A stretch of DNA of 64,000 nucleotides from Clostridiales bacterium UBA6386 (GCA_002437585.1 DJQM01000035.1:103795-167794); one strand, 5' to 3'; positions 50,554-59,901 are shown, counted from the stretch's first letter. The notes: generated by a model not told the origin, from the letters alone. Numbers and translations: made by a program.

Positions 50554-51495
50554 TTACGCCAGCGCCGCCGTCACGCGGCACCAGTCGTCCTGCTGCTGCG
50601 TGGACAGGATCTGCATTCCCGCGTTCTCGAGCGCCGTCAAAACCTCGGCAAGGCGCGTGTTCAAAATGCCGGAGCAGATGAAGACGCTGTCCTCCGACAA
50701 AAAGCCGGCCGCAGCGGGCGCAAGGGGAATGATGACGTCGGCGACGATGTTGGCAAGGACAATGTCGTAGCTTCCCTTGAGCTTTTCCATCATCGCCTTG
50801 TCCGAGATCACATCTCCGGTGAGCGCGGTGAAGCGGTCCGGGCCCAGCTGGTTGATGGCGGCGTTCTGCCGCGCGATATCCTCGGCCTTCGGGTCAATGT
50901 CGACGCCGGTCGCGTGCGCCGCGCCGAGCAAAAGCGCGGTGATCGACAAAATGCCGCTGCCGCTTCCCAGGTCCAGCACCTCTTCCCCGCCCTGAATGGC
51001 CCGCTCGAGCTCTTCCATGCACATCTGCGTCGAAGCGTGCGCGCCGGTGCCGAAGATCATGCCGGGATCCAAAAGCACCTCCACGCGGTGCTCGGGATTT
51101 TCCGGGTGCAGCCACTCGGGCACGACGAGAAGCTTGCTGCCGACCTTGAGCGGCTGATAATACTGCTTCCAGTTGTTCTCCCAGTCGGCGTTTTTGCACT
51201 GGGTGAGGTCGATTTCGTTTTCTATTCCCGCCGCCGCGAGCCGTTCTGTCAGAAAGGCGGCAGCCTCCTGCGGGTGATCCTGCGGGTCGATATATATGTG
51301 TACAATGCCCTTCGTCCTGTCCTTGGCGAGCAGATCTTCGTCAATAAGATCGATGTGGGCTATCTCCATAGCCTCGCGCTCGAGGTCGCTGTAGTCCTCG
51401 ATGTATATGCCGTAGGGCACGACCATGTTGGCGATGTCGCCCGCGGTGTCGATATCTTTTGTGTCAACTGTTATTTTTATTTCTGTCCAGTCCAT
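50554..51495 (-). CDS. prmA: Ribosomal protein L11 methyltransferase
   Basis: 313 aa. N-terminal substrate-recognition domain (1-60), linker with DWENNWKQYYQPLKVG, SAM domain with PGMIFGTGAHASTQM, VLDLGSGSGILSITAL and VLANIVADVI. Codon use inside the gene changes: the first ~65 codons use ATA and AGA-rich style like block C, the rest is CGC/GCG-rich like block B. The reading frame is intact. See findings. Confidence 0.92.
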   Translation of the reverse strand: MDWTEIKITVDTKDIDTAGDIANMVVPYGIYIEDYSDLEREAMEIAHIDLIDEDLLAKDRTKGIVHIYIDPQDHPQEAAAFLTERLAAAGIENEIDLTQCKNADWENNWKQYYQPLKVGSKLLVVPEWLHPENPEHRVEVLLDPGMIFGTGAHASTQMCMEELERAIQGGEEVLDLGSGSGILSITALLLGAAHATGVDIDPKAEDIARQNAAINQLGPDRFTALTGDVISDKAMMEKLKGSYDIVLANIVADVIIPLAPAAAGFLSEDSVFICSGILNTRLAEVLTALENAGMQILSTQQQDDWCRVTAALA

Positions 51496-51504
51496 AGGCT
51501 CTCC

Positions 51505-52479
51505 TTATTTTATCAGCTCCGCCTTGAAATCGGCGTGGTTGCGGTCGTGGTTATAGAGCTTGCGGTTGTCGAGCGCCCACTGACGGGGAGTGAACTCGCC
51601 GGGCTGAACATTCCTGCACGCCTGCTCGATCTCATATATCTTCGCGTCGAGCGTGTCGAGCGAGGAGAGTATCTCCGCTTCGAGGAACATCGGACGCACC
51701 GCCGCGCCGAACTCCGGCTCGCCGTGGTGCGAGATTATCATGTGCTCGACGAGCATGAGCGTGTTTTCGCTGATGCCGAGCTTCCTTCCGCATCTGTCAA
51801 CCGCCATCGCTCCGCGCACGAGGTGACCTATCAGATTGCCGTCGGTCGTGTAGCCCGAGGCAATGCCTGTCTGCGCGACGTCAAATTCCTCCGTCTTTGC
51901 GATGTCGTGGAGTATAACGCCCGCAAAGAGCAGGTCGCTGTCTATAAACGGATATATATTTGCGACTCCCTGAGCCATGCGGAGAATGGAGAGCGTGTGG
52001 TAGAGCAGCCCACCGCGTATCGCGTGGTGCAGCCTGAACGCCGCCGGCCAGTAGAGCAGTCTGTCCTTGTATTCGTTGAGCAGCGCGGTGACGAGCGTCT
52101 TTAACTCCTCGTCTTTAAAATCTTCCGCGACTTTCATCAGCTCGCTGAACATAGCCTCGCCCGAGAAGCCCGCCGAGGGGACGAAATCCTCAATGCGCAC
52201 GCCGTCCGCTTCGGTCACCTTGCGTATGCGCTCTATCCTCAGCTGCTGCGAGTCGTTGAACGGCTGAATCGTTCCGCGGACTTTTATCAGATCGTTTGCG
52301 GCAAATTCGCCGTGGAGCTCCTCTTTGTAGTCCCAGAGCTTTGCGTTTATTTCGCCGTCAGGATCGGCGAGCGTGAGATCAAGATAAGGCACGCCCTTTG
52401 CCGTCATCTTGCGGTCGACGGTCTTTATCAGGCAGAAGCCCTCAACGCCTCCGTTTTTATTGAATTGAGTGAAATTCAT
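51505..52479 (-). CDS. YhaM-like 3'-5' exoribonuclease (OB + HD)
   Basis: 324 aa. N-terminal OB fold (LADPDGEINAKLWDY, DLIKVRGTIQPF), then an HD phosphohydrolase-type nuclease with LLYHTLSIL, GVILHDIAKTEEF and HMIISHHGEPEFG. Matches YhaM/CBF1 nucleases acting on RNA and ssDNA with divalent metal. 9 bases before prmA and co-directional. Confidence 0.88.
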   Translation of the reverse strand: MNFTQFNKNGGVEGFCLIKTVDRKMTAKGVPYLDLTLADPDGEINAKLWDYKEELHGEFAANDLIKVRGTIQPFNDSQQLRIERIRKVTEADGVRIEDFVPSAGFSGEAMFSELMKVAEDFKDEELKTLVTALLNEYKDRLLYWPAAFRLHHAIRGGLLYHTLSILRMAQGVANIYPFIDSDLLFAGVILHDIAKTEEFDVAQTGIASGYTTDGNLIGHLVRGAMAVDRCGRKLGISENTLMLVEHMIISHHGEPEFGAAVRPMFLEAEILSSLDTLDAKIYEIEQACRNVQPGEFTPRQWALDNRKLYNHDRNHADFKAELIK

Positions 52480-52673
52480 GCTGTTGCCTCCGTTTGTTTG
52501 TCGGGATTAAGTATAACATAAGGCGGCGCGAAATACAACGGAATAAAGTGCTCATCTGTCCGAGATTTTACACACAGACTGCAAACAGTGCTTAGCAGTC
52601 CGATTAACTGCACCCTGATATTTGAATCAAGTGTAAACTTTTGGTGCGGCGAATATCAAGTGCCGCATAGCTA

Positions 52674-52702
52674 TTGACAAAACACTTTCGAAGTGCGACA
52701 AT
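52674..52702 (+). promoter_or_regulatory. Promoter of ribU
   Basis: TTGACA, 17 bases, GACAAT, 10 bases before the FMN riboswitch. The bases 52480-52673 upstream show no gene. Confidence 0.65.
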
Positions 52703-52711
52703 ATATACAGC

Positions 52712-52836
<125 letters not shown>

Positions 52837-52852
52837 CGAAAAATGCATTTGC

Positions 52853-52885
52853 GCCCCGCTTATATAGCGGGGCTTTTGCTTTTTC
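52853..52885 (+). terminator. Riboswitch expression-platform terminator
   Basis: GCCCCGCT / AGCGGGGC, 5-base loop, then TTTTGCTTTTT, between the RFN element and ribU. Confidence 0.8.
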
Positions 52886-52922
52886 ATCTTCCCGGTTGCA
52901 AAATAAAGAGAGGAAGATACTC

Positions 52923-53483
52923 ATGAAGAAAAACTCAAGACAGAGCCTGCGGAAAATAACGGTCATGGCGATGCTCGCGGCGGTTGCCGTGGTGTCGGTG
53001 TATTTTATCAAATTTCCGCTTTTGCCCTCCGCGCCGTTTCTCGAATACGACATTGCGGATGTTCCCGTGCTCATCGGCACGATGCTGTTCGGACCGTCAG
53101 CGGGGCTTGTGATTCTGCTCATCACCTCGGCTATCCAGGCGTTTACGGTCAGTTCGTCGAGCCACATTATCGGCTTTCTCATGCACTTTTGCGCGTCGGG
53201 CGTGCTCGTCCTGGCGTCCGGTCTGATGTACAAAAAAATCGGCGGCAAAAAAGGCATGGCGGCGGGACTCGCGGTCGGCTCGGTGCTGATGACCCTCGTC
53301 ATGATACCGCTCAATCTCGTATTCACCGGCATTTTTATGGGCACGGGCGTCGCGGCGGTCGTCAAAATGCTCATTCCCGCGATAATTCCGTTCAATCTCA
53401 TAAAAGCGTGCCTCAATTCCGTGCTCACTTTTCTGCTGTTTATCCCCGTGAACAAGATATACGGAAAGATAAATATAGAGTGA
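52923..53483 (+). CDS. ribU: Riboflavin ECF transporter S component RibU
   Basis: 186 aa, six membrane helices. Substrate-binding component of an energy-coupling-factor importer; the energising genes are elsewhere. The KITVMAMLAAVAVV start, EYDIADVPVLIGTMLFGPSAGL and NLIKACLNSVLTFLLF fit RibU, and the FMN riboswitch confirms the vitamin. GAGAGGAAG before the ATG. Confidence 0.93.
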   Translation: MKKNSRQSLRKITVMAMLAAVAVVSVYFIKFPLLPSAPFLEYDIADVPVLIGTMLFGPSAGLVILLITSAIQAFTVSSSSHIIGFLMHFCASGVLVLASGLMYKKIGGKKGMAAGLAVGSVLMTLVMIPLNLVFTGIFMGTGVAAVVKMLIPAIIPFNLIKACLNSVLTFLLFIPVNKIYGKINIE

Positions 53484-53838
53484 AAAATCAGCCCATTCAG
53501 AATGAATTTTGAGAACAAAAATGTGCAAATTAAAAGTCATAAAAAGCAATAAGAACGCCGTAAAAATAATTATATACTTTTTAAAGAAATTAAGACGGTT
53601 ATTTATCCTCAAAATTTACCAATTATACAAAGTCTATTCCATTTTCTGAGAAAATGGTGTATTATGTGCTTGTATAAAACGGGGGCAGGAAGACCGTGTT
53701 TTTTGCGGCAAAAAACCGCAGTGCGGCACACGTCAAGCGGACGGGGGTTCGCTTGCGGACGCGGACTCCCGCTCCACGCCTTATGCCGGACGCCGTCAAG
53801 GCGTCCGTACATAATCGACAACCACAAATCTCCTATAT

Positions 53839-53887
53839 TCGGAACGACCTCGGCGGTTTGAACCGCAGGGGTCGTTCCGATTTTCAG
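53839..53887 (+). terminator. Nested hairpin terminator on the plus strand
   Basis: Outer TCGGAACGACC / GGTCGTTCCGA (11 bp), inner GCGGTT/AACCGC, then TTTTCAG. Confidence 0.7.
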
Positions 53888-53903
53888 CTCAAAAAGCACA
53901 ACG

Positions 53904-53932
53904 TGCCCTGCGGAAGTTTAACCGCAGGGCAC
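53904..53932 (-). terminator. Terminator of the flavoprotein operon
   Basis: GTGCCCTGCGG / CCGCAGGGCAC, 11-bp perfect stem, 38 bases past the last gene's stop on the minus strand, with GTTGTGCTTTTT after it. Confidence 0.7.
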
Positions 53933-53969
53933 TCTCTGTTCTCATTCTCCGGTGAAAATGGAGGTGAAT

Positions 53970-55697
53970 TTACTTGTTGATGAAGTCTCTCTTCTGATCC
54001 TCGGGGAGGTCGAGACCGAGTGTTCCGCCCGGATTCATCAGGTTGTCGGGATCGAAGTGCTGCTTGAGTGCGCGGTAGATATCCATCTGGTTCTTGCCGA
54101 TCTGCGCCTCGAGCCACGGAGCGGTCATCTTGCCTATGCCGTGGTGGTGGCTCATCGCCGCGCCGTACCTCTGGATGTTGTCCATGATGCCGCGCTGATA
54201 CTCGAGATACTCGTCAAGGTCGTTCATCTTCGCTTCGAATATGAAGTAGAGGTTTGCGCCCTGGGGATAGAAGTGGGACATATGGGTCATGCAGATGGTG
54301 TCTGGTCTGCTCTTGCAGAAGCGGCGGACATTCTCGTAGACGTTGGTGAAGTTATCCCAGTTGACCGAGCACTCGAGGGTGTCGAGCATAAGACCGTAGT
54401 CGCCCATGTCCTCGCGCAGGTAGGGGTCGGTGAAACGACCCTTCTCCCAGCCCTTGGTGACGATGCTGGTGGTGTACATTGCGCCGTGCTTCTTGCATAT
54501 CTTGTCTATCTGCTTTGCGACGTTCTTGCTGAAGTGCTTCTCGCCCTCGCTCCAGCCGAGCATGAGCACGCGCTTGCCGTCCTTGTAGCCCTTGGCGGCG
54601 AGCATCTTGTCAATGACAGTGTCCGCAACGCCGTAGAGACGGAAAGCTATCGAAGTCTCCTCGGGGTCGGAGAGGCGGAAGACCGACGGGAAGCCGAACT
54701 CGCCCTGCATTATCTCGCGCGCCGCGTTGAGTCCGTTTTCCCAATCCTTGAAAACATATGAGAACTTCTTGCGGTTCTCGGGCATATACTTGAAAACTCT
54801 GAGGGTGACGTGGGTGAGAATACCGAAGGTTCCCTCGCTGCCCATCATGATCTGGTCTATGGAAGGACCGGTAGCGTTTCTCGGGAACTCGTCGCTCTTG
54901 ATGATGCCGATTGGAGTAACATACTCCTGGCTGATGACGATATCTTCAATTTTGCCGTAATAGCTCGAGTTCTGACCTGCGCCACGGGTGACAGCCCAGC
55001 CGCCGACGGAGGAATACTCGAAGCTCTGCGGGAAATGACCGCAGGTATAGGCGCGCTTTGCGCCGAGGGTCGAGACGGCGTTGTTGAGGGTCTCCTCAAG
55101 CTTCGGACCGCTCATGCCGGCTTCGACGGTTATTGTCTGATTGTGCTCGCTGAAGGAGATAACCTTGTTGAAGTTCTTTCTCATGTCGAGCGTGATGCCG
55201 CCCTTGACCGCTTCAACGCCGCGGGTGACGGAGGAGCCGCCACCGTAGACATACATCGGTATCTTCTGCTCGCAGCAGTATTTGACGAGGGCGATTATAT
55301 CCTCGCGGTTCTTGGGATAGACAACGGCGTCGGGGACGTTCTCAACGATGTGCTTGCGCAGTCTCATGAGGTCGACCATCGTCTTGCCGTATGCGACGGA
55401 GAGTCTGTCGTAGTTGTCGGTGCTGACATTGGCCTTGCCGACTATTCCTTCAAGAGCCGCTATCTGAGTCTCGCTCAGGCGGCAGGGGATATCGTAATCA
55501 ACTTCTTCGAGACCCATCTCCTGCTTGACCTTGAAATCGTCGTCGGTCATGTGAAAGGTCTCTTTCATCAGCTCGTAGAGCTTTGCGTTCGGAGCCTTGA
55601 ACGCCTCGGGATCGCCCCATTTGAGAATGGAACGGTAGGATCTTTCGGGTGCTTTCTCGTGGTACCAATCGGGTACGAACTTCTTTGATTTGCTCAC
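53970..55697 (-). CDS. FAD-linked oxidase, alkyl-DHAP synthase-like
   Basis: 575 aa. FAD-binding_4 (PCMH) part with VVYPKNREDIIALVKYC, YGGGSSVTRG and GHFPQSFEYSSVGGWAVTRGAGQ-type loop, then a C-terminal domain with the triple-His motif SHHHGIGKMTAPW (H517-519) of alkyl-dihydroxyacetonephosphate synthases. Those enzymes swap an acyl for an alkyl chain on DHAP to start ether lipids. Bacterial homologues may oxidise other hydroxy acids or glycerol-phosphate-like substrates. Last gene of the operon. Confidence 0.8.
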   Translation of the reverse strand: MSKSKKFVPDWYHEKAPERSYRSILKWGDPEAFKAPNAKLYELMKETFHMTDDDFKVKQEMGLEEVDYDIPCRLSETQIAALEGIVGKANVSTDNYDRLSVAYGKTMVDLMRLRKHIVENVPDAVVYPKNREDIIALVKYCCEQKIPMYVYGGGSSVTRGVEAVKGGITLDMRKNFNKVISFSEHNQTITVEAGMSGPKLEETLNNAVSTLGAKRAYTCGHFPQSFEYSSVGGWAVTRGAGQNSSYYGKIEDIVISQEYVTPIGIIKSDEFPRNATGPSIDQIMMGSEGTFGILTHVTLRVFKYMPENRKKFSYVFKDWENGLNAAREIMQGEFGFPSVFRLSDPEETSIAFRLYGVADTVIDKMLAAKGYKDGKRVLMLGWSEGEKHFSKNVAKQIDKICKKHGAMYTTSIVTKGWEKGRFTDPYLREDMGDYGLMLDTLECSVNWDNFTNVYENVRRFCKSRPDTICMTHMSHFYPQGANLYFIFEAKMNDLDEYLEYQRGIMDNIQRYGAAMSHHHGIGKMTAPWLEAQIGKNQMDIYRALKQHFDPDNLMNPGGTLGLDLPEDQKRDFINK

Positions 55698-55724
55698 GGT
55701 GTTTCCTCCTTGATAGCTTTATGT

Positions 55725-56075
55725 TCAGTTCATGTCGGCTGTTGCTACTATGTCCGCACCGAAAACGTCTTTGATAACGACATCTCCGGTGTTCACGCGC
55801 TCGCTGAGCTTAAACGCGCGGATGGTTTTCATGGCGTCGAGCAGGTGCTCTTTCGGTATCTCGCAGCTCGTTTTGACGGGCAGGCGGGGCATATCGGAAA
55901 ACGCGGTGTCGACTGTAGTCGTCAGGGAGCGGGTGGGATTTGTCAGCTCGGTCGTGCCGAACGCGACGCCTCTTTTACACTTTGCGCCCTGAACATCTAT
56001 CTTGTCGCCGTCGCGGCTGACCTTCAGACGGCAGCCGTTGGGGCAGACTATACAGACCATTTCGGTGACGTTCAC
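55725..56075 (-). CDS. DUF1667 cysteine protein
   Basis: 116 aa. C8, C11, C15 in MVCIVCPNGCRL and C33 in AKCKRG could hold an iron-sulfur cluster or zinc; the rest is the DUF1667 fold (VKTSCEIPKEHL). Usually found beside GlpA/GlpB-like flavoproteins, where it may pass electrons in place of GlpC. 19 bases after the metallo-hydrolase and 27 before the ADPS-like gene. Confidence 0.88.
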   Translation of the reverse strand: MNVTEMVCIVCPNGCRLKVSRDGDKIDVQGAKCKRGVAFGTTELTNPTRSLTTTVDTAFSDMPRLPVKTSCEIPKEHLLDAMKTIRAFKLSERVNTGDVVIKDVFGADIVATADMN

Positions 56076-56094
56076 TTTGTGTCAGTCCTTTCGG

Positions 56095-56934
56095 TTAAAA
56101 CTCATATTCCATGGAATCGTAGGCGACGAGGAAGCCCTTCTCCGCCGCCGCGGGGACGAATTCGTCGTGGGTCGCTCTGCCGTTGTGGGAGAAGTGGTTG
56201 CAGCAGAAAACTGTTTTATCCGTCGCAAGCCCTGCTTTTATCATGCGGTCTTTCGTGTCCGCGTCGGCGGAGAGCCCCATGTGACCCTGGCGGTAGTTTT
56301 CGAACATGCCCGTGCAGTCTATCGAGACAAAGTCGAATACGGGCTTTGTCTGTTCGAGATAATCCCAGGTCTCGTCGGGGAAATATCCGGTGTCGTGCGC
56401 GTAGAGCATCGTCTTTTCGCCGTTTGATATCATATAGATAAACGGGTCGGTCTTTTGGTCGTGATCCGCCTTGAGCGCGGTCACTGTGTAACCCTCGACC
56501 TCAAACGGCTCAAACGCCTTTACGGGATGCAGTGCGAGAACATTCTTTTCTGTCAGCTCATCGCACCAATCCATGTCTCTTATCCATCGGAGCGTCGTGT
56601 CCGAACCGTAGAAGTTCAGCGGAGTCACCTCTTCGCCCATAAAATTCGCGAAGCATTCCGGCAGGCGCATCTGAATGTCCTGCGGATAGAGGTGATCCTC
56701 GTGCGCGTGGGTGATGAGACAGGACTTTATCGAGATAAGATCAATGCTGTCGCGCAGAGTGTGAATGAAAGTGTCGGGGCAGAAGTCGAGAAGCAATCTG
56801 TCATCAATTATCGACTGAGAGCGGGTGCGGATATTTCTGCCGCCCGCCGCCTTCGATTTCCTGCACACCTCACAGCGGCAGAAAATCGCGGGAACGCCCT
56901 CGGCTGCCGCCGTGCCCAGATATTTTATCTTCAT
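56095..56934 (-). CDS. PhnP-like metallo-beta-lactamase-fold hydrolase
   Basis: 279 aa. Structural Zn cysteines C19, C21, C24 (FCRCEVCRKS) as in PhnP, catalytic HAHEDH (H76, H78, D80, H81), later LKADHDQK and CCNHFSHNG. PhnP opens phosphoribosyl cyclic phosphate; the presence of no other phn gene suggests a different cyclic phosphate or phosphodiester here. ATGA overlap with the upstream flavoprotein gene. Confidence 0.8.
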   Translation of the reverse strand: MKIKYLGTAAAEGVPAIFCRCEVCRKSKAAGGRNIRTRSQSIIDDRLLLDFCPDTFIHTLRDSIDLISIKSCLITHAHEDHLYPQDIQMRLPECFANFMGEEVTPLNFYGSDTTLRWIRDMDWCDELTEKNVLALHPVKAFEPFEVEGYTVTALKADHDQKTDPFIYMISNGEKTMLYAHDTGYFPDETWDYLEQTKPVFDFVSIDCTGMFENYRQGHMGLSADADTKDRMIKAGLATDKTVFCCNHFSHNGRATHDEFVPAAAEKGFLVAYDSMEYEF

Positions 56935-58193
56935 TTCATGTCCTCCATGCCGACGGTTATCTTGTCTGTAATTCTATCCGAAATATTCTCGGATTTCAAG
57001 ACTTCCATCTCGGAGGAGGAAAGATTTGCAAACTTTTTGTTTATCAGCGTATCGCTGCCGCTCGCGACGGTGACGGACTGCTTCTTAAACTCGCTGCGAG
57101 GTCTGAAGTACATCGTCATGCCGTCCTTTGCCGCCTTGTCGTAATACTGCGGAACGACATAGAGAAACTTCGCTCTGTCGTATTCAACGGGCACTCTGTC
57201 GGCTGCATTCTTCTCGCCCTTGCAGTATTCGGCGGCGGATTCGCCTGCCTGGTCGCCCGAGAGGGAGACGTAATCGACAAGGTCGTTGACGTGCAGCGCG
57301 TTGCCGCAGGAGAACACGCCGGGAATGTTCGTCATCAGCGTCTGGTCGACTACCGCGCCTTTCGTTGCGGGGTCGAGCCTGACTCCGAGCATCTGCGCCA
57401 CTTCGTTCTCGGGCAGGAGTCCGACGGAGAGGATGAGCGCGTCGCAGGGAATAATGCGCGCGGTGGACTCTATCGGCTGCATCTTTTCATCTACTTGGCA
57501 GACCTCGACCGCTTCAACGCGCTTGACTCCGAAAACCTTTGTGACAGTGGTCGAGAGGTGGAGCGGGATATTGAAATCGTGCAGGCACTGGTGGACGTTT
57601 CGCGCAAGACCCGCGGGGGTGTCCTTTATTTCATAGACGCCCTCGACGCTTGCGCCCTCAAGGGTGAGGCGGCGCGCCATTATCATGCCGATATCTCCGC
57701 TGCCGAGAATAACGCAGCGGCGCGTGGGCATCTGACCGAGGATGTTGACGAAATACTGAGCCGTGCCGGCGGTGTATATGCCGGCGGGTCTGTCGCCGTG
57801 GATAAACACTTGGCGCGAGGTGCGCTCGCGGCATCCGCACGCGATAACGACGGCTTTCGAACGGCAGATCAATATGCCCTGCGCGCTCTGAACGGTGAGG
57901 GTAAAGCCGTCAGCCGTTTTCTCGGCGTCTGTTACGAATGCGTTTATTCTGTAGTCTATTCCGAGGGAGAGGAACTCCCTGATGAATCTTCCCGAATATT
58001 CGGGACCTGTCAGACGCTCGCCGAAGCGGATGAGTCCGAATCCGTCATGCACGCACTGCTTGAGGATGCCGCCGAGCTTGTGTTCGCGCTCTATAAGCAG
58101 CACATTTGCGCCGTTCTTGTGCGCGGATATCGCGGCTGCAAGACCTGCCGGACCGCCGCCGAGGACTATTACATCATATCTGAGTTCAGTCAT
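56931..58193 (-). CDS. GlpB-like NAD(P)/FAD oxidoreductase
   Basis: 420 aa pyridine nucleotide-disulfide-type fold. FAD dinucleotide motif VIVLGGGPAGLAAAISAHKNG at the start, second GxGxxG in VILGSGDIGMIMARRLTLEG, CGCRERTSRQ. No redox CxxC pair. Homologues accompany GlpA-like dehydrogenases and DUF1667. Start at 58193 after GGAGGG, overlapping the preceding stop by 8 bases; longer frame rejected. Confidence 0.85.
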   Translation of the reverse strand: MTELRYDVIVLGGGPAGLAAAISAHKNGANVLLIEREHKLGGILKQCVHDGFGLIRFGERLTGPEYSGRFIREFLSLGIDYRINAFVTDAEKTADGFTLTVQSAQGILICRSKAVVIACGCRERTSRQVFIHGDRPAGIYTAGTAQYFVNILGQMPTRRCVILGSGDIGMIMARRLTLEGASVEGVYEIKDTPAGLARNVHQCLHDFNIPLHLSTTVTKVFGVKRVEAVEVCQVDEKMQPIESTARIIPCDALILSVGLLPENEVAQMLGVRLDPATKGAVVDQTLMTNIPGVFSCGNALHVNDLVDYVSLSGDQAGESAAEYCKGEKNAADRVPVEYDRAKFLYVVPQYYDKAAKDGMTMYFRPRSEFKKQSVTVASGSDTLINKKFANLSSSEMEVLKSENISDRITDKITVGMEDMK

Positions 58194-59901
58194 TGTCGGT
58201 GCCCTCCTTTTCAAACAGCAGGTTGCTGTCGTCACCGCTCTTGGTGACGTCGGTCATCTTCATGCCGGTCTGCTCGCAGATAATGCCCGTGACCAGCGGC
58301 ATGCAGAAGCCGCCCTGGCATCGACCCATTCCGGGGCGCACGCGGCGCTTTATCGCGTCAATTGAAGTCGCGGGAATGGGGGAGTTTATCGCGTCGATTA
58401 TCTCGCCGCGGCTGATGCCCTCACAGCGGCACACGACGATGCCGTAATCGGGATTCTTTTCTATTGCCGCCTGCCTCTCGGCGACCGAGAGCTTCGCCAT
58501 GACGGGGGTCACTCTGCGGTTCGGGTTGAACTTCTCGTTGGGTACAACTTTCATGACCTTCGAGAGGCGGTCAACGGTTATCTTGCTGATATCTTCAGCT
58601 ATTGCCGGGGCGCTCGCGAGTCCTGGGGACTGGATACCGGCGGCGTGGATAAGATTCTGAAGCTTTTCGGAGCCCTCGACTATGAACTCCTCTTCATATG
58701 TCGCGGCGCGCACGCCTGCGAAATATGTTATGACATCGGCTTTCGAGAAGCCTTTTATCAGCGGGAGATGCTTGTTGAGCATCGCGTCGACATTCTCGCG
58801 CTTTGTCGAGAAATCTTCTCTGTAGGGCTGCTCGAATGCGTCGGGACCGACGAGAACATTGCCGTCTATCGTGCGCATAACGCCGCCGCCCTTGGTGTCC
58901 GAAGTCGCCTGCGAGAGTCCGATGAGTCCCATCGATCTCTGGACGAGCGGACCCTGCTTCTTGTCGAGTATCGCAAGGTGTCCCTTTCTCGGGTGGATGG
59001 TGAAGAAGCGGTCGCCCGCCATTTCGGCTATCTTATCCGAGAACACGCCCGCTGCATTTATAACAGCCTTGGGGTGAATCACGCCTCTGTTCGTATGTAC
59101 GGCAACTATCTTGTCGCCCTCGGTGTCGATTGAAGTTACTATCGTATCGAGGGAAATCTTTGCGCCGTTTTCGACTGCGTTCTCCGCGAACGCAACGGTT
59201 AATTTATAGGGCGAGAGCACGCCGGACGACGGGAACTCGAACGCTCCGATAGCCTCGTCTGTTATATTGGGCTCGATGCGGTGGAGCTCCTCGCGGCTTA
59301 TCTTTCTGCCCTCGATGCCGAGGTGCTTCTCACGGTAGTTGAACACGAGAGGCGAGAAGAATCCGAAAATCTTCTCGCTGTAGAGTATAAGATTGCTCCA
59401 GCGCTCGAACGGAACGGAAAGCTCCTTGCATACCTGAGTGTACATTGCGTTGCCGCGCACGTTCATCTCGCCGCGCTTCGTGCCGACATGGGACGCGATG
59501 CCGGGATGGATCATGCCGTCGTTTCTCGACGACGCCTGCATTGCGACATCACTCTCTTTATCGACGAGCAGAACATTGAGCTTGTAGCGGGTCAGCTCTC
59601 TTGCGATAGAGCAGCCGATGACGCCGCCGCCGATGATGAGAACATCGGGCTGAACGCCCTCGAGCGAACCGTCGGTGAATTTCGGAGCACGTATGGCGGG
59701 CTCGGTGAATCCTTTGAGTGAGATATCATTGAGCACGCCCTTGTATCCGAACTTGGCGGCGGCCTTGCCGGCCTTGACGATGTCGGTCCATTCGGTCATC
59801 TCGCCTTCGAGACGGATGCACTTGCCGACTTCGGTGCATTCGATCCCGCTGTAGCCTTTTTTCTCAAGCTTGCTGCGGACTTTCTGCACTTTCTGAGCCA
59901 T
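58186..59901 (-). CDS. GlpA-like FAD dehydrogenase with BFD-type [2Fe-2S] tail
   Basis: 571 aa in three parts: a 70-residue N-terminal BON-like domain (KVRSKLEKKGYSGIEC...LEGEMTEW); a DAO-type FAD domain (VLIIGGGVIGCSIARELTRY ... AGVRAATYEEEF); and a C-terminal BFD-like segment with C491, C493, C528, C533 (VVCRCEG, GRCQGGFC). Closest known role is glycerol-3-phosphate dehydrogenase, anaerobic type, but substrate is unproven. Start at 59901, 6 bases after GGGGAG. First gene of the operon, divergent from gntR. Confidence 0.85.
   Translation of the reverse strand: MAQKVQKVRSKLEKKGYSGIECTEVGKCIRLEGEMTEWTDIVKAGKAAAKFGYKGVLNDISLKGFTEPAIRAPKFTDGSLEGVQPDVLIIGGGVIGCSIARELTRYKLNVLLVDKESDVAMQASSRNDGMIHPGIASHVGTKRGEMNVRGNAMYTQVCKELSVPFERWSNLILYSEKIFGFFSPLVFNYREKHLGIEGRKISREELHRIEPNITDEAIGAFEFPSSGVLSPYKLTVAFAENAVENGAKISLDTIVTSIDTEGDKIVAVHTNRGVIHPKAVINAAGVFSDKIAEMAGDRFFTIHPRKGHLAILDKKQGPLVQRSMGLIGLSQATSDTKGGGVMRTIDGNVLVGPDAFEQPYREDFSTKRENVDAMLNKHLPLIKGFSKADVITYFAGVRAATYEEEFIVEGSEKLQNLIHAAGIQSPGLASAPAIAEDISKITVDRLSKVMKVVPNEKFNPNRRVTPVMAKLSVAERQAAIEKNPDYGIVVCRCEGISRGEIIDAINSPIPATSIDAIKRRVRPGMGRCQGGFCMPLVTGIICEQTGMKMTDVTKSGDDSNLLFEKEGTDND

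Larger units (their letters stand above)
53484..53969. other. Structured gene-free stretch after ribU
   Basis: 486 bases. The left ~170 are AT-rich; the rest is GC-rich with several hairpins: TGCGGC...GCCGCA-like near 53705, GGACGCC/GGCGTCC (53788-53806), and the two terminators listed separately. Frames across it do not resemble proteins. It may be the ribU 3' region, a non-coding RNA or repeat sequence. Confidence 0.5.

Noticed and set aside
50554..51495. Frameshift or pseudogene in prmA because of its codon change
   Set aside because: The reading frame is continuous and all SAM-domain motifs are present; only composition changes.
49981..52104. 707-codon frame opposite the DUF4015, prmA and YhaM-like genes
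   Set aside because: It crosses three well-supported genes on the other strand; composition Arg/Leu/Val-rich as expected for a shadow frame.
53609..53980. 96-codon frames in the gap after ribU
   Set aside because: No family likeness, no ribosome site, and the sequence is made of hairpins and terminators.
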